Below are positions 1 through 10,277 of a stretch of 64,000 nucleotides of DNA, one piece after another. The notes under the pieces are model-generated. The model did no database searches, had not been told where the DNA came from, and was given only the letters and a program-made list of their open reading frames with translations. Position 1 is the first letter of the stretch; every line of letters begins with the position of its first letter. A program made the translations under genes and the position numbers. Source of the DNA: Chamaelirium japonicum (lineage: Eukaryota > Streptophyta > Magnoliopsida > Liliales > Melanthiaceae); contig CANTAL010000141.1 in NCBI GenBank assembly GCA_947650365.1, positions 310,001 through 374,000 of the forward strand, written 5' to 3'.

Positions 1-1476
1 CCATTCTAATTCCTTCGTACGATCCATTCTAATTCATTCGTACGATCCATTCTAATTCATTCGTACGATCCATTCTAATTCCTACGTATGATCCATTCTA
101 ATTCATTCGTACGGTATGATTCATTCTAATTCATTCGTACGATTCATTCTAATTCAATCCATTCTAATTCATTCGTACGATCCATTCTAATTCATTCGTA
201 CGATCCATTCTAATTCAATCCATTCTAATTCATTCGTACGATCCATTCTTACTCATTCGTACGATCCATTCTAATTCATTCGCACGAAGGAATCCATTCT
301 AATTCATTCATATGGTCCATTCTAATTCATTCGCATGAATGTATCCATTCTAATTCATTCGTACTATCCATTCTATCTCATTCGTACAATCCATTTTATT
401 TCATTCGTACGATCCATTCTAATTCATTCGCACGATCCATTCTAATTCATTCGCATGATCCATTCTAATTCATTCGTACGATCGATTCTAATTCATTCAT
501 ACGATCCATTTTAATTCATTCGCACGAATGTATCCATTCTAATTCATTCGTACGATCCATTCTAATTCATTTGCACAATCTATTCTAATTCATTCATACG
601 ATCCATTCTAATTTATTCGCACGATCCATTCTAATTCATTCATACGATCCATTCTAATTCATTCATATGATCCATTCTAATTCATTCGCACGATCCATTC
701 TTACTTATTCGTACGATCCATTCTAATTCATTCGCACGATCCATTCTAATTCATTAATACGATCCATTCTAATTCATTCGCACGATCCATTCTAATTCAT
801 TCACACTCATACGATCCATTCTAATTCATTCGCACGAATGTATCCTTTCTAATTCATTCGTACGATCCATTCTAATTCATTCGCACAATCTATTCTAATT
901 CATTCAAACGATCCATTCTAATTCATTCGTACGATCCATTCTAATTCATTCTCACGATCCATTCTAATTCATTCGCACGATCCATTCTAATTCATTAGCA
1001 CGATCCATTCTAATTCATTCGTACGATCCATTCTAATTCATTTATACGATCCAATCTAATTCATTCATACGATCCATTCTAATTCTTTCGCACGAATGTA
1101 TCCGTTCTAATTCATTCGTACGATCCATTCTAATTCATTAGCACGAAAAAACACGATCCACTCACATATGAATAAATTAGAATGAATTAGAATGGATTGT
1201 GTGAATGAATTAGAATGGATCGTATGAATGAATTAGAATGGATCGTGCGAATGAATTAGAATGGATCGTGCGAATGAATTAGAATATGGATCGTACGAAG
1301 GAATTAGAATGGATCGTACGAATGAATTCGAATGTATCCTTTCTAATTCATTCGTACGATCCATTCTAATTCCTTCGTACGATCCATTCTAATTCATTCG
1401 TACGATCCATTCTAATTCATTCGCACGATCCATTCTAATTCATTCGTACGATCCATTCTATTTCATTCATACGATC
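1..1476 (+). repeat. Left arm of a large inverted repeat
   Basis: This segment reads as the reverse complement of about 20141-21662. Paired landmarks fix the alignment. The A6-containing anchor at 1144-1167 matches 20450-20473 inverted. The GAATTC switch at 1324-1329 matches 20288-20293; both pairs sum to 21617. The ACGGTATGAT variant at 111 pairs with 21552, a shift of 46 bp, which is two monomers gained or lost between the arms. The same module also occurs in direct orientation near 34.0-35.2 kb and 53.1-54.3 kb. The left end of the arm is cut by the window edge. Confidence 0.85.
1144..1167 (+). repeat. Non-monomer anchor motif, copy 1
   Basis: A 24-bp stretch that does not fit the 23-bp monomer: CGAAAAAACACG followed by ATCCACTCACAT. 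It sits exactly at an F-to-R orientation switch. Identical copies lie at 35197-35220 and 54304-54327, and an inverted copy at 20450-20473. It marks one boundary of a repeated higher-order module. Confidence 0.9.
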
Positions 1477-4400
1477 CATTCTAATTCATTCATACGATCT
1501 ATTCTAATTCCTTCGCACGAATGTATCCATTCTAATTCATTCGTACGATCCATTATAATTCATTCGCACGATCCATTCTAATTCATTCATACAATCCATT
1601 CTAATTCTTTTGCACGAATGTATCCATTCTAATTCATTCGTTCGATCCATTCTAATTCATTCGTACGATCCATTCTAATTCATTCGCACGATCCATTCTA
1701 ATTCATGCATACGATCCAATCTAATTCATTCATACGATCCATTCTAATTCATTCGCACGAATGTATCCATTCTAATTCATTCGTACATGTATGAATGAAT
1801 TAGACTGGATCGTACGAATGAATTAGAGTTGATACATTCGTGCGAATGAATTAGAATGGATCGTACGAATGAATTAGATTGGATCGTATGAATGAATTAT
1901 AATGGATCATGCGAATGAATTAGAATAGATCATACGAATGAATTAGAATGGATCGTACGAATGAATTAGAATGGATACATTCGTGCAAAAGAATTAGAAT
2001 GGATTGTATGAATGAATTAGAATGGATAGATTCGTGTGAATGAATTTGAATGGATCGTACGAATGAATTAGAATGGATCGTACGAAGTAATTAGAATAGA
2101 TCATACGAAGAAATTAGAATAGATCGTACGAATGAATTAGAATGGATCGTATGAATGAATTAGAATGGATCGTGCGAATGAATTAAAATGGATCGTATGA
2201 ATGAAATAGAATGGATCGTATGAATTAGAATGGATCATACGAATGAAATAGAATGGATCGTACGAATGAATTAGAATAGATTGTGCGAATGGATTAGAAT
2301 GGATCATACGAATGAATTAGAATGGATCGTACGAATGAATTAGAATGGATCGTTCGAATGAATTAGAATAGATTGTGCGAATGAATTAGAATGGATCGTA
2401 CGAATGAATTAGAAAGGATACATTCGTGCAAATGAATTAGAATGGATCGAATGAGTGTGAATGAATTAGAATGGATCGTGCGAATGAATTAGAATGGATC
2501 GTATTAATGAATTAGAATGGATCGTGCGAATGAATTAGAATGGATCGTATTAATGAATTAGAATGGATCGTGCGAGTGAATTAGAATGGATCGTACGAAT
2601 GAGTAAGAATGGATCGTGCGAATGAATTAGAATGGATCATATGAATGAATTAGAATGGATCGTATGAATGTATAAGAATGGATCGTGCGAATGAATTAGA
2701 ATGGATCGTATGAATGAACTAGAATAGATTGTACGAATGAATTAGAATGGATCGTACGAATGAATTAGAATGGATACATTCGTGCGAATGAATTAGAATG
2801 GATCGTATGAATGAATTAGACTCGATCGAACGAATGAATTAGAATGGATCATGCGAATGAATTAGAATGGATCGTGCGAATGAATTAGAATGGATCGTAC
2901 GAATGAAATAGAATGGATTGTACGAATGAGATAGAATGGATCGTACGAATGAATTAGAATGGATACATTCATGCGAATGAATTAGAATGGATCATACGAA
3001 TGAATTAGAATGGATTCATTCGTGCGAATGAATTAGAATGGATCGTACGAATGAGTAAGAATGGATCGTACGAATGAATTAGAATGGATTGAATTAGAAT
3101 GAATCGTACGAATGAATTAGAATGGATCGTACGAATGAATTTGAATGGATCGTACGAATGAATTAGAATGGATTGAATTAGAATGAATCGTAGGAATGAA
3201 TTAGAATGAATCATACCGTACGAATGAATTAGAATGGATCATACGAAGGAATTAGAATGGATCGTACAAATGAATTAGAATGGATCGTACGAATGAATTA
3301 GAATGGATCGTACGAAGGAATTAGAATGGATCATACGAAGGAATTAGAATGGATAGTACGAATGAATTAGAATGGATCATGCTAATGAATTAGAATTGAT
3401 CGTACGAATGAATTAGAATAGATTGTGCGATTGAATTAGAATAGATCGTACGAATGAATTGGAATGGATAAATTCGTTCGAATGAATTAGAATGGATCGT
3501 ATGAATGAATTAGAGTGGATACATTCGTACAAATGAATTAGAATGGATCGTACGAATGAATTAGAATGGATACATTCGTGCAAATGAATTAGAATGGATC
3601 ATATGAATGAATTAGAATGGATCGTTTGAGTGAATGCGAATGGATCGTGCGAATGAATTAGAATGGATTGTACGAATGAATTAGAATGGATCGTACGAAT
3701 GAATTAGAATGGATACATTCGTGCGAATGAATTAGAATGGATCGTATGAATGAATTAGAATGGATTGTACGAATAAATTAGAATGGATCGTACAAATGAA
3801 TTAGAATAGATTGTACGAATGAATTAGAATGGATTGTACGAATGAATTAGAATGGATCATACGAATGAATTAGAATGGATCGTACGAATGAATTAGAATG
3901 GATACATTCGTGCGAATGAATTAGAATGGATCATACGAATGAATTAGAGTTGATACATTCATGTGAATGAATTAAAATGGATAATACGAATGAGTAAGAA
4001 TGGATCGTAGAATTAGAATGGATCGTATGAATGAATTAGAATGGATACATACGAATGAATTAGAATGGATCGTATGAATGAATTAGAATGGATCGTGCGA
4101 ATGAATTAGAATGGATCGTACGAATGAATTAGAATGGATCGTATGAATGAATTAGAATGGATCGTAGTAATGAATTAGAATGGATCCTACTAATGAATTA
4201 GAATAGATTGTGCGAATGAATTAGAATGGATCTGGATCGTGTATCCATTCTAATTCATTCGTACGACCCATTCTAATTCATTCGCACGATCCATTCTAAT
4301 TCATTCGTACGATCCATTCTAATTCCTTCGTACGATTCATTCTAATTCAATCCATTCTAATTCATTCGTACGATCCATTCTTACTCATTCGTACGATGCA

Positions 4401-6357
4401 TTCTAATTCATTCGCATGAATGAATCCATTCTAATTCATTCGTATGATCCATTCTAATTCATTCGCATGAATGTATCCATTCTAATTCATTCGTATGATC
4501 CATTCTATCTCATTCGTACAATCCATTCTATTTCATTCGTACGATCCATTCTAATTCATTCGCACGATCCATTCTAATTCATTCGCATGATCCATTCTAA
4601 CTCATTCGTACGATCGATTCTAATTCATTCATACGATCCATTCTAATTCATTCGCCTGAATGTATCCATTCTAATTCCTTCGTACGATCCATTCTAATTC
4701 ATTCGTACGATCCATTCTAATTCATTCGTACGATCCATTCTAATTCCTTCGTATGATCCATTCTAATTCATTCGTATGGTATGATTCATTCTAATTCAAT
4801 CGTACGATTCATTCTAATTCAATCCATTCTAATGAATTGGTACGATCCATTCTAATTCATTCGTACGATCCATTCTAATTCATTCATACGATTCATTCTA
4901 ATTCAATCCATTCTAATTCATTCGTACGATCCATTCTTACTCATTCGTACGATCCATTCTAATTCATTCGCACGAATGAATCTATTCTAATTCATTCGTA
5001 TGATCCATTCTAATTCATTCGCATGAATGTATCCATTCTAATTCATTCGTACGATCCATTCTATCTCATTCGTACAATCCATTCTATTTTATTCGTACGA
5101 TCCATTCTAATTCATTCGCACGATCCATTCTAATTCATTCGCATGATCCATTCTAATTCATTCGTACGATCGATTATAATTCATTCATACGATCCACTCT
5201 AATTCATTCGCACGAATGTATCCATTCTAATTCATTCATACGATCCATTCTAATTCATTCGCACAATCTATTCTAATTCATTCGTGCGAATCCATTCAAT
5301 TTCATTCGTACGATCCATTCTAATTCATTTGCACGATCCATTCTAATTCATTCGTACGATCTATTCTAATTCATTCGTACGATCCATTCTAATTCATTCG
5401 CACAATCTATTCTAATTCATTCGTACGATCCATTCTAATTCATTCGCACGATCCATTCTAATTCATTCATACGATCCATTCTATTTCATTCGTACGATCC
5501 ATTCTTACTCATTCGTACGATCCATTCTAATTCATTTGCACGAAGGTATCCATTCTAATTCATTCGTACTATCCATTCTAATTCCTTCGTACGATCCATT
5601 CTAATTCCTTCGTACGATCCATTCTAATTCATTCGTACGATCCATTCTAATTCCTTCGTATGATCCATTCTATTTCAATCGTACGGTATGATTCATTCTA
5701 ATTCATTCGTACGATTCATTCTAATTCAATAGATTCTAATTCATTCGTACGATCCATTCTAATTCATTCGTATGATCCATTCTAATTAATTCGTATGATT
5801 CATTCTAATTCAATCCATTCTAATTCATTCGCATGAATGAATCCATTCTAATTCATTCGTATGATCCATTCTAATTCATTCGCATGAATGTATCCATTCT
5901 AATTCATTCGTACAATCCATTCTATCTCATTCGTACAATCCATTCTATTTCATTCGTACGATCCATTCTAATTCATTCGCACGATCCATTCTAATTCATT
6001 CGCATGATCCATTCTAATTCACTCGTACGAAGGAATTAGAATGGATCGTACGAAGGAATTAGAATGGATAGTACGAATGAATTAGAATGGATACCTTCGT
6101 GCAAATGAATTAGAATGGATCGTACGAATGAGTAAGAATGGATCGTACGAATGAAATAGAATGGATCGTATGAATGAATTAGAATGAATCGTGTGAAAGA
6201 ATTAGAATGGATTGTACGAATGAATTAGAACGGATCATATGAATGAATTTAAATGGATCGTACGAATGAATTAGAATGGATCGTACGAATGAATTAGAAT
6301 AGATACATTCGTGCAAATGAATTAGAATGGATACATTCATGGGCATGAATTAGAATG

Positions 6358-6362
6358 GATCG
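6358..6362. repeat. Target-site duplication, left copy
   Basis: GATCG lies immediately before the 5' LTR and is repeated at 20141-20145 directly after the 3' LTR. Five bases is the usual duplication length for Ty3/gypsy integrase. Joining 6362 to 20146 rebuilds an uninterrupted satellite monomer, so this is the true insertion footprint. Confidence 0.97.
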
Positions 6363-6488
6363 TGTTGGGGGTAATCAAAAACCACATATCTTGGATAGCC
6401 CGTCCAGGAGTTGGAACCCTCGTCAGGAGCTCGCCTTCACATGGAGCGGGATGGACACCTTGTATCTGAGTACAGCTCACACCTCCAG

Positions 6489-6835
6489 AGCGCGAAGGAG
6501 CTCGCCCAAGCTCATCCAGGAGCTCGCCATACTCGCCCATATTCGATAAATGGCTTAGACAAAGAGCGCGAAGGAGCTCGCCCAAGCTCATCCAGGAGCT
6601 CGCCATACTCGCCCATATTCGATAAATGGCTTAGACAAAGAGCGCGAAGGAGCTCGCCCAAGCTCATCCAGGAGCTCGCCATACTCGCCCATATTCGATA
6701 AATGGCTTAGACAAAGAGCGCGAAGGAGCTCGCCCAAGCTCATCCAGGAGCTCGCCATACTCGCCCATATTCGATAAATGGCTTAGACAAAGAGCGCGAA
6801 GGAGATCGCCCAAGCTCGTCCAGGAGCTCGTCATG
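6489..6835 (+). repeat. 76-bp tandem repeat in U3 of the 5' LTR
   Basis: AGCGCGAAGG recurs at 6489, 6565, 6641, 6717 and 6793, exactly 76 bp apart. There are four full copies and a diverged fifth that loses similarity after about 40 bp. Each unit contains two GAGCTCGCC words and the string TTCGATAAATGG. Subrepeats in U3, upstream of the TATA box, are common in plant LTR elements and may act on transcription; that role is inference. Confidence 0.95.
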
Positions 6836-7477
6836 CTCGCTCAGGAGCTCGCTTAGCTCGTCCAGGAGCTCGAAACGCTCGCTCAGGAGCTCGCCTAGCT
6901 CGTCCAGGAGCTCGCCATGTTCACTTATGAGCCCGCCTAGCTGGCATAGGAGCTCGCCCAAGCTCATTTAGGAGCACGCCATGCTCACTCAGGAGCTCGC
7001 CTAGCTCGCTCAGGAGCTCGCCCAAGCTCGCCCAGGAGTTCGCCCAAGCTCGCTCAGAAGCTCGCCCAGAAGCTCGCCTAGACCCCTGTTTATCGAAGAG
7101 GTTGCTCCCACGAGGTCCAACTCTTGATAAATATGGGCGGAAGGACGGAGCAGTATTGGGCGAGCTGGCCTTTGCTTTTTCCCTGAGATTGCCAGGTGTC
7201 GAGAACCCACTGAAGCTACGTGGACGATTGCAGTCCATGGAAGCCAGTCAGAGTCGGTTTGAGACCTCCTAGACTTGAACATTCTGGAAGATCCCTATGG
7301 CGGCAACAGAATAGCAGCTGCTGTCCCCCACTACTGCGTCAGAAGAGCTAGACGACAAAGAATGTCAGGGGTCCAAGTTCCAAGAACTGTCAGAAACTAT
7401 TGAAAGCTAGAACGTGGGGGCCTAGAAGGTGCCGGAAAGAGCCTCCACGCGTCGTAGCTCGATAGGTCGCCCATGTC

Positions 7478-7483
7478 TATAAA
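7478..7483 (+). promoter_or_regulatory. TATA box of the 5' LTR (sense promoter)
   Basis: TATAAA in the context CTATAAATGC, 203 bp before the end of the LTR. It would place transcription start near 7508-7515 and so define R and U5. It is the only good TATA match in the last third of the LTR. The same sequence is at 19937-19942 in the 3' LTR. Confidence 0.75.
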
Positions 7484-7682
7484 TGCACACCCCCAGGCTC
7501 CAAAGTAGAGGTTCGAAATCCCTTTCCCTACCACTTTGGTATACAACAGCTCTCCGTTGTGCTACCGTGACTGACTTGAGCGTCGGAGGGTCTGCGCTCC
7601 TAAGGGAGCCAGCCGTTCTCACGTTTCTTTTTTCTTGATCTTACAGGTGGCTTGCAAGGACCAGGAAAAATCCCCCAAACAT

Positions 7683-7700
7683 TGGCGCCGTCTGTGGGAT
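7683..7700 (+). other. Primer-binding site
   Basis: TGGCGCCGTCTGTGGGAT starts one base after the LTR. It begins with TGG, the complement of the CCA tail of a tRNA, as expected for priming minus-strand synthesis. This general sequence type is seen in Tat/Ogre-like plant elements. I do not assign the primer tRNA: only the first part resembles an Asp-type acceptor end. Confidence 0.8.
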
Positions 7701-7769
7701 TTCGACTGGTTCCTGTGAGAACGCTCACGACCATACGGCTGTGCGTCGACGGCCTTAGAAACCCCAAAG

Positions 7770-8885
7770 ATGGCTCCGGCGACAAGGGGGCGTAGGCGGG
7801 CGAGGGCCCGTATGGGGTCTGTGCACAGCGAACCCCCCGCTGAGACTCCCCAGCCCTTTGTCCCACTCAGTGACCAGCTCCTGTTGGAGATGTTGGCCAC
7901 CCAGCGGGCGATGATGGAGGAGTTGACGCGCTTGCGTCAGGCTCCGGCGGCTAGCCGGCGGTCAGGACCTTCGAGGCCTGCGTCCCCCGCGCGACCTCCC
8001 GTCTCGTCGCGTCTGCCCACGACCGTCCCAGCACGGCGAACTTCCCGACCGGAACCCCCGGTTGAGAGGACGGCCGTGCGTGGAGCGAAGGAGACCCCGC
8101 TCACAAGGTTACAGAAGCTGGTAACCCAGCGGTCCAGCAACCAGGCGACCTCGCGCGCGACCATCCCTCGCCGACGTAGCCGGAGCGTCGACTCTGACGG
8201 ATCGGAGGCGAGGTCTCAAGAGAGGGATCGCGACCCGCGCCATCGGCGACGAGGGAAAGAGCCCGCGGTGACTCTACCTTCCGAACCTCGAGAGGTGACG
8301 GCCTCCCACAGACCAACCGCCTCGCTGAAGGGATCCGCGCGCGAGCAGCCAGGAGGCCGCCGATTGGTGGCTCCCGAGGGTCGCCGTGGGGTGGATCCGA
8401 CCCTTCCTAGAGGGAGTGCGCACGAGCGCCTAGGACCTGCGCAGCCGCCTTTGGGATTTCTCCCCGGGCACTGGCAGCGACCTAGTGCGCCAGTGGATTT
8501 ACTGGAGGACCTCGCCGCCCACGGAGGAAGCTCGCCTTTCACCAGCGAGGTCCATCAAGGGGGTTTTCCGCACCACTGGACCCCCCCGAAGTTTGTATTG
8601 TTTGACGGATCGCAAGATCCCGTCGACCATCTCTTGGCCTACAGGAAACTTCTATTTTTCCGGGACCAGGACCATGTCTTGTGTCGCGCGTTTCCAAGCA
8701 GTCTGACCGGATCGGCATTGAATTGGTTCCACAAGCTGCCGTCCGGCGTGATCCCCAACTTTCCAACTCTCTCTAGGCTATTCCTGGAGCAGTATCGCTG
8801 CAACAGGCAGCCCCCGAAGAGGATCGAATCTCTGTTTACTCTGGCCATGGGAGCTCGCGAAACGCTCCGATGCTTCGCAACGTGA
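7770..8885 (+). CDS. gag: Gag, N-terminal part, ended by an in-frame TGA
   Basis: The frame starts at ATG 7770 in a good plant context (AAAGATGGCT), 88 bp after the LTR, and stops at TGA 8883-8885 after 371 codons. Residues 1-270 are rich in Arg, Pro and Ser, with a basic low-complexity stretch that could bind RNA. Residues 275-371 resemble the retrotransposon Gag capsid domain (Pfam Retrotrans_gag): FDGSQDPVDHLLAYRK, then CRAFPSSLTGSALNWF, then an ETLRCFAT segment. In relatives that segment runs straight on into a basic-aromatic pair, and here the TGA sits exactly at that point. The next codons continue the domain in the same frame (FRSAYLALEDA). The break is therefore a point mutation inside the capsid domain, not a natural end. 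A truncated Gag lacking its zinc knuckle would be expected not to package RNA. Confidence 0.85.
   Translation: MAPATRGRRRARARMGSVHSEPPAETPQPFVPLSDQLLLEMLATQRAMMEELTRLRQAPAASRRSGPSRPASPARPPVSSRLPTTVPARRTSRPEPPVERTAVRGAKETPLTRLQKLVTQRSSNQATSRATIPRRRSRSVDSDGSEARSQERDRDPRHRRRGKEPAVTLPSEPREVTASHRPTASLKGSAREQPGGRRLVAPEGRRGVDPTLPRGSAHERLGPAQPPLGFLPGHWQRPSAPVDLLEDLAAHGGSSPFTSEVHQGGFPHHWTPPKFVLFDGSQDPVDHLLAYRKLLFFRDQDHVLCRAFPSSLTGSALNWFHKLPSGVIPNFPTLSRLFLEQYRCNRQPPKRIESLFTLAMGARETLRCFAT
8883..8885 (+). other. Nonsense codon inside gag
   Basis: TGA in frame with both the upstream and downstream parts of gag (8883, 7770 and 10269 are all divisible by three). The context is ACG TGA TTC. A single CpG transition, CGA to TGA, would explain it and would place Arg before Phe, as in related Gag proteins. 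The following codon TTC does not match known readthrough contexts for TGA (such as CTA or CGG), so leaky decoding is less likely than damage. Confidence 0.8.
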
Positions 8886-10271
8886 TTCCGAAGCGCTTAC
8901 CTCGCTCTGGAAGACGCGGCGGGCCAGGATCGTACCGCGGTGAGCGCCTTCAGAAGCGCCCTCCCCGAGGGGGGCAAGCTTCATGACGCCTTAGTAATCA
9001 AGGACCCTCGCACAATGGTCGAACTATTCGCCCTGGTCCAGCAGCACATCAAGCTCGAGGATGCAGTGCTAGATCGGAAGGGAAAGGCAGTAGAGCAGCG
9101 ACCTCCTCCGGCTTTGCGACCTCTTGTCGTTAAGGCCGTGGAGAGGAGGGAGGTGCCACTTTCGGTACCATTGCCCGGACCGTCCGCAGCTCCTGCAATA
9201 CCGTCCGCTGAAGCTCCCGCGGTGGTCGCTGGAAGGCCAGCAAACTGGCGCCTGCCTCCGGGACCCGGGGAGCGGGACTTCACCGTGCTGACCCACTCGC
9301 CGGGGCAAATTTTCCATCAGATTCGGAATGAGCTTTTCTTCCAGTACCCGCCACCCCTACAGGTCGGAGAACCTGGCTCGACCGACAACTCGCGGCGGTG
9401 CGCTTTTCATCGAAGCCCGGGGCATCACACTAATAGATGCCGGGCTCTGAAAAACCACCTGGAGGATTTGGTCACCTTGGGACACTTGAGCCAGTTCATC
9501 TCGCTCCCGAGGAGGTTCGAAGTGATTCCAGAGCGAGCACCTCGGGAGGGAGATCGCCCAGGACTCGCGGAGCCCGCCTTACCTCCTCCTCCCCCGGGAG
9601 GACCGGCGATCTGCCACACCATTAGCGGGCGGCTGAGCGGCCCCAGATCAAGTAATGAAGCCCGCCGGCGAGTAAGGGAGATGGAGCGGGCACAGAAGGT
9701 ATTTTCTGTCTCGCTAACTCCTACTTTACTTCAAGCGCCGAGGGCAGAAGCCCGCGATTTCCTATGGTTTTCGGAGGATGACATGGCTGGGGTTGTCGCG
9801 CCCCACAATGACCCCCTCGTCATACGCCTGATGATGGCAAACATCGAGGTAAGGCGAGCTCTGGTGGATTCAGGGAGCGCCGTCGACATCCTTTTTCTGT
9901 CGGCCTACCTACGAATGGGTTTGAGACTTGCCGACTTGTCTCCCTCGACGAGCTCCCTCAGCGGATTCACCGGTGAGGTCGCTAAAGTAGCGGGAGAGAT
10001 AACCCTCACCGTGACAGCGGGCCCGGAAGCTCGCCAAGTCCGCTTCGCGGTAGTCGACGGGAGTTCGGCCTTTAACGCCATTCTTGGGCGGCCTTGGCTA
10101 AGGCAGATGAAGGCAGTATCTTCACCCAACCATCAGGCCCTCAAATTCCCAACCACGGGTGGGGTCGTGGTCATTCGGGGAGATCAGGTAGCCGCAACCA
10201 GATGCGAGCAGGATGCCCCTCACCTCATGGACGTGGAGGTCGCCGAGGCCAAGAGGCCCGCACCCTCCTAG
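8886..10271 (+). CDS. gag-pro: Gag C-terminal part and aspartic protease
   Basis: Continuation of the gag frame after the TGA, ending at TAG 10269-10271 (461 codons before the stop). It has no convincing ATG of its own, so it depends on the 7770 start. At 9399-9440 a zinc knuckle of the form C-x2-H-x4-H-x4-C (CAFHRSPGHHTNRC) is followed by a leucine-rich tail, a pattern typical of Tat-type nucleocapsid. The protease follows: VDSGSAVDILF, with the catalytic Asp-Ser-Gly at 9867-9875, and ILGRPWL at 10080, the usual flap-distal motif. It would cut the Gag-Pol polyprotein. The TAG lies about 45 codons after the end of the protease fold, so termination yields Gag-Pro, and RT is reached only by decoding the stop. 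Confidence 0.88.
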   Translation, partial: FRSAYLALEDAAGQDRTAVSAFRSALPEGGKLHDALVIKDPRTMVELFALVQQHIKLEDAVLDRKGKAVEQRPPPALRPLVVKAVERREVPLSVPLPGPSAAPAIPSAEAPAVVAGRPANWRLPPGPGERDFTVLTHSPGQIFHQIRNELFFQYPPPLQVGEPGSTDNSRRCAFHRSPGHHTNRCRALKNHLEDLVTLGHLSQFISLPRRFEVIPERAPREGDRPGLAEPALPPPPPGGPAICHTISGRLSGPRSSNEARRRVREMERAQKVFSVSLTPTLLQAPRAEARDFLWFSEDDMAGVVAPHNDPLVIRLMMANIEVRRALVDSGSAVDILFLSAYLRMGLRLADLSPSTSSLSGFTGEVAKVAGEITLTVTAGPEARQVRFAVVDGSSAFNAILGRPWLRQMKAVSSPNHQALKFPTTGGVVVIRGDQVAATRCEQDAPHLMDVEVAEAKRPAPS

Positions 10272-10277
10272 CAATTA
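10269..10277 (+). promoter_or_regulatory. Leaky-stop context TAG CAA TTA between protease and RT
   Basis: The stop codon of the Gag-Pro frame is followed by CAA TTA. This matches UAG-CAR-YYA, the tobamovirus-type readthrough signal in which the two downstream codons make UAG leaky. The frame is open immediately afterwards and continues without a shift through RT and integrase to 13730. Position (Gag-Pro/RT border), sequence and frame all fit programmed suppression that sets the ratio of Gag-Pro to Gag-Pro-Pol. That it works in this element is inferred. Confidence 0.75.

Larger units (their letters stand above)
1..6362. repeat. 23-bp satellite array, left of the retrotransposon
   Basis: Tandem array with period 23 bp and core CATTCTAATTCATTCGTACG. 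Variant monomers change the central CGTACG to CGCACG, CATACG, CGTATG or CGCATG. A 28-bp variant carries ATGTA after CGCACGA, and short 15-bp monomers (CATTCTAATTCAATC) also occur. Calling the CATTCTAATT strand F and its complement R, the blocks are F 1-1168, R to about 1330, F to about 1787, R to about 4238, F to about 6028, then R up to the LTR. No gene is visible. The short open frames here (for example 3005-3214 on the minus strand) are translated satellite: three monomers equal 69 bp, so the peptide repeats every 23 residues. Confidence 0.97.
6363..7681 (+). repeat. 5' LTR
   Basis: Long terminal repeat of 1319 bp that begins TGTTGGGGG and ends CCCCCAAACA, giving the expected TG...CA ends and a short imperfect terminal inverted repeat. 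It matches 18822-20140 except at two positions: G6678 is A19137, and C7453 is T19912. Both are C/G-to-T/A changes at CpG. The first 500 bases of U3 hold 76-bp tandem repeats followed by many diverged GGAGCTCGCC words. A TATA box at 7478 places the U3/R border near 7510. The open frames found here on both strands come from the repeats and are not taken as genes. Confidence 0.97.

Noticed and set aside
3005..3214. Open frame of 69 codons in the satellite
   Set aside because: It is translated satellite (repeating IHSNSF...SYDPF). Sister frames occur wherever the same monomer variants line up, for example 24851, 30982, 36923, 41533, 45346, 50097, 56007 and 58069, with no start context, no domain and no codon signature.
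1..6362. CRISPR array or telomere
   Set aside because: The repeats are contiguous 23-mers without unique spacers, and the unit is not a telomere repeat.
6337..7282. Several ORFs of 60-105 codons in the LTRs, both strands
   Set aside because: They come from 76-bp and GAGCTCGCC subrepeats, are duplicated in both LTRs simply because the LTRs are, and overlap the promoter region.
8940..8942. GTG at 8940 as the start of a separate protease ORF
   Set aside because: It is in the same frame as gag and lies inside the continuing Gag sequence. The gap is caused by the TGA at 8883, not by a new gene.
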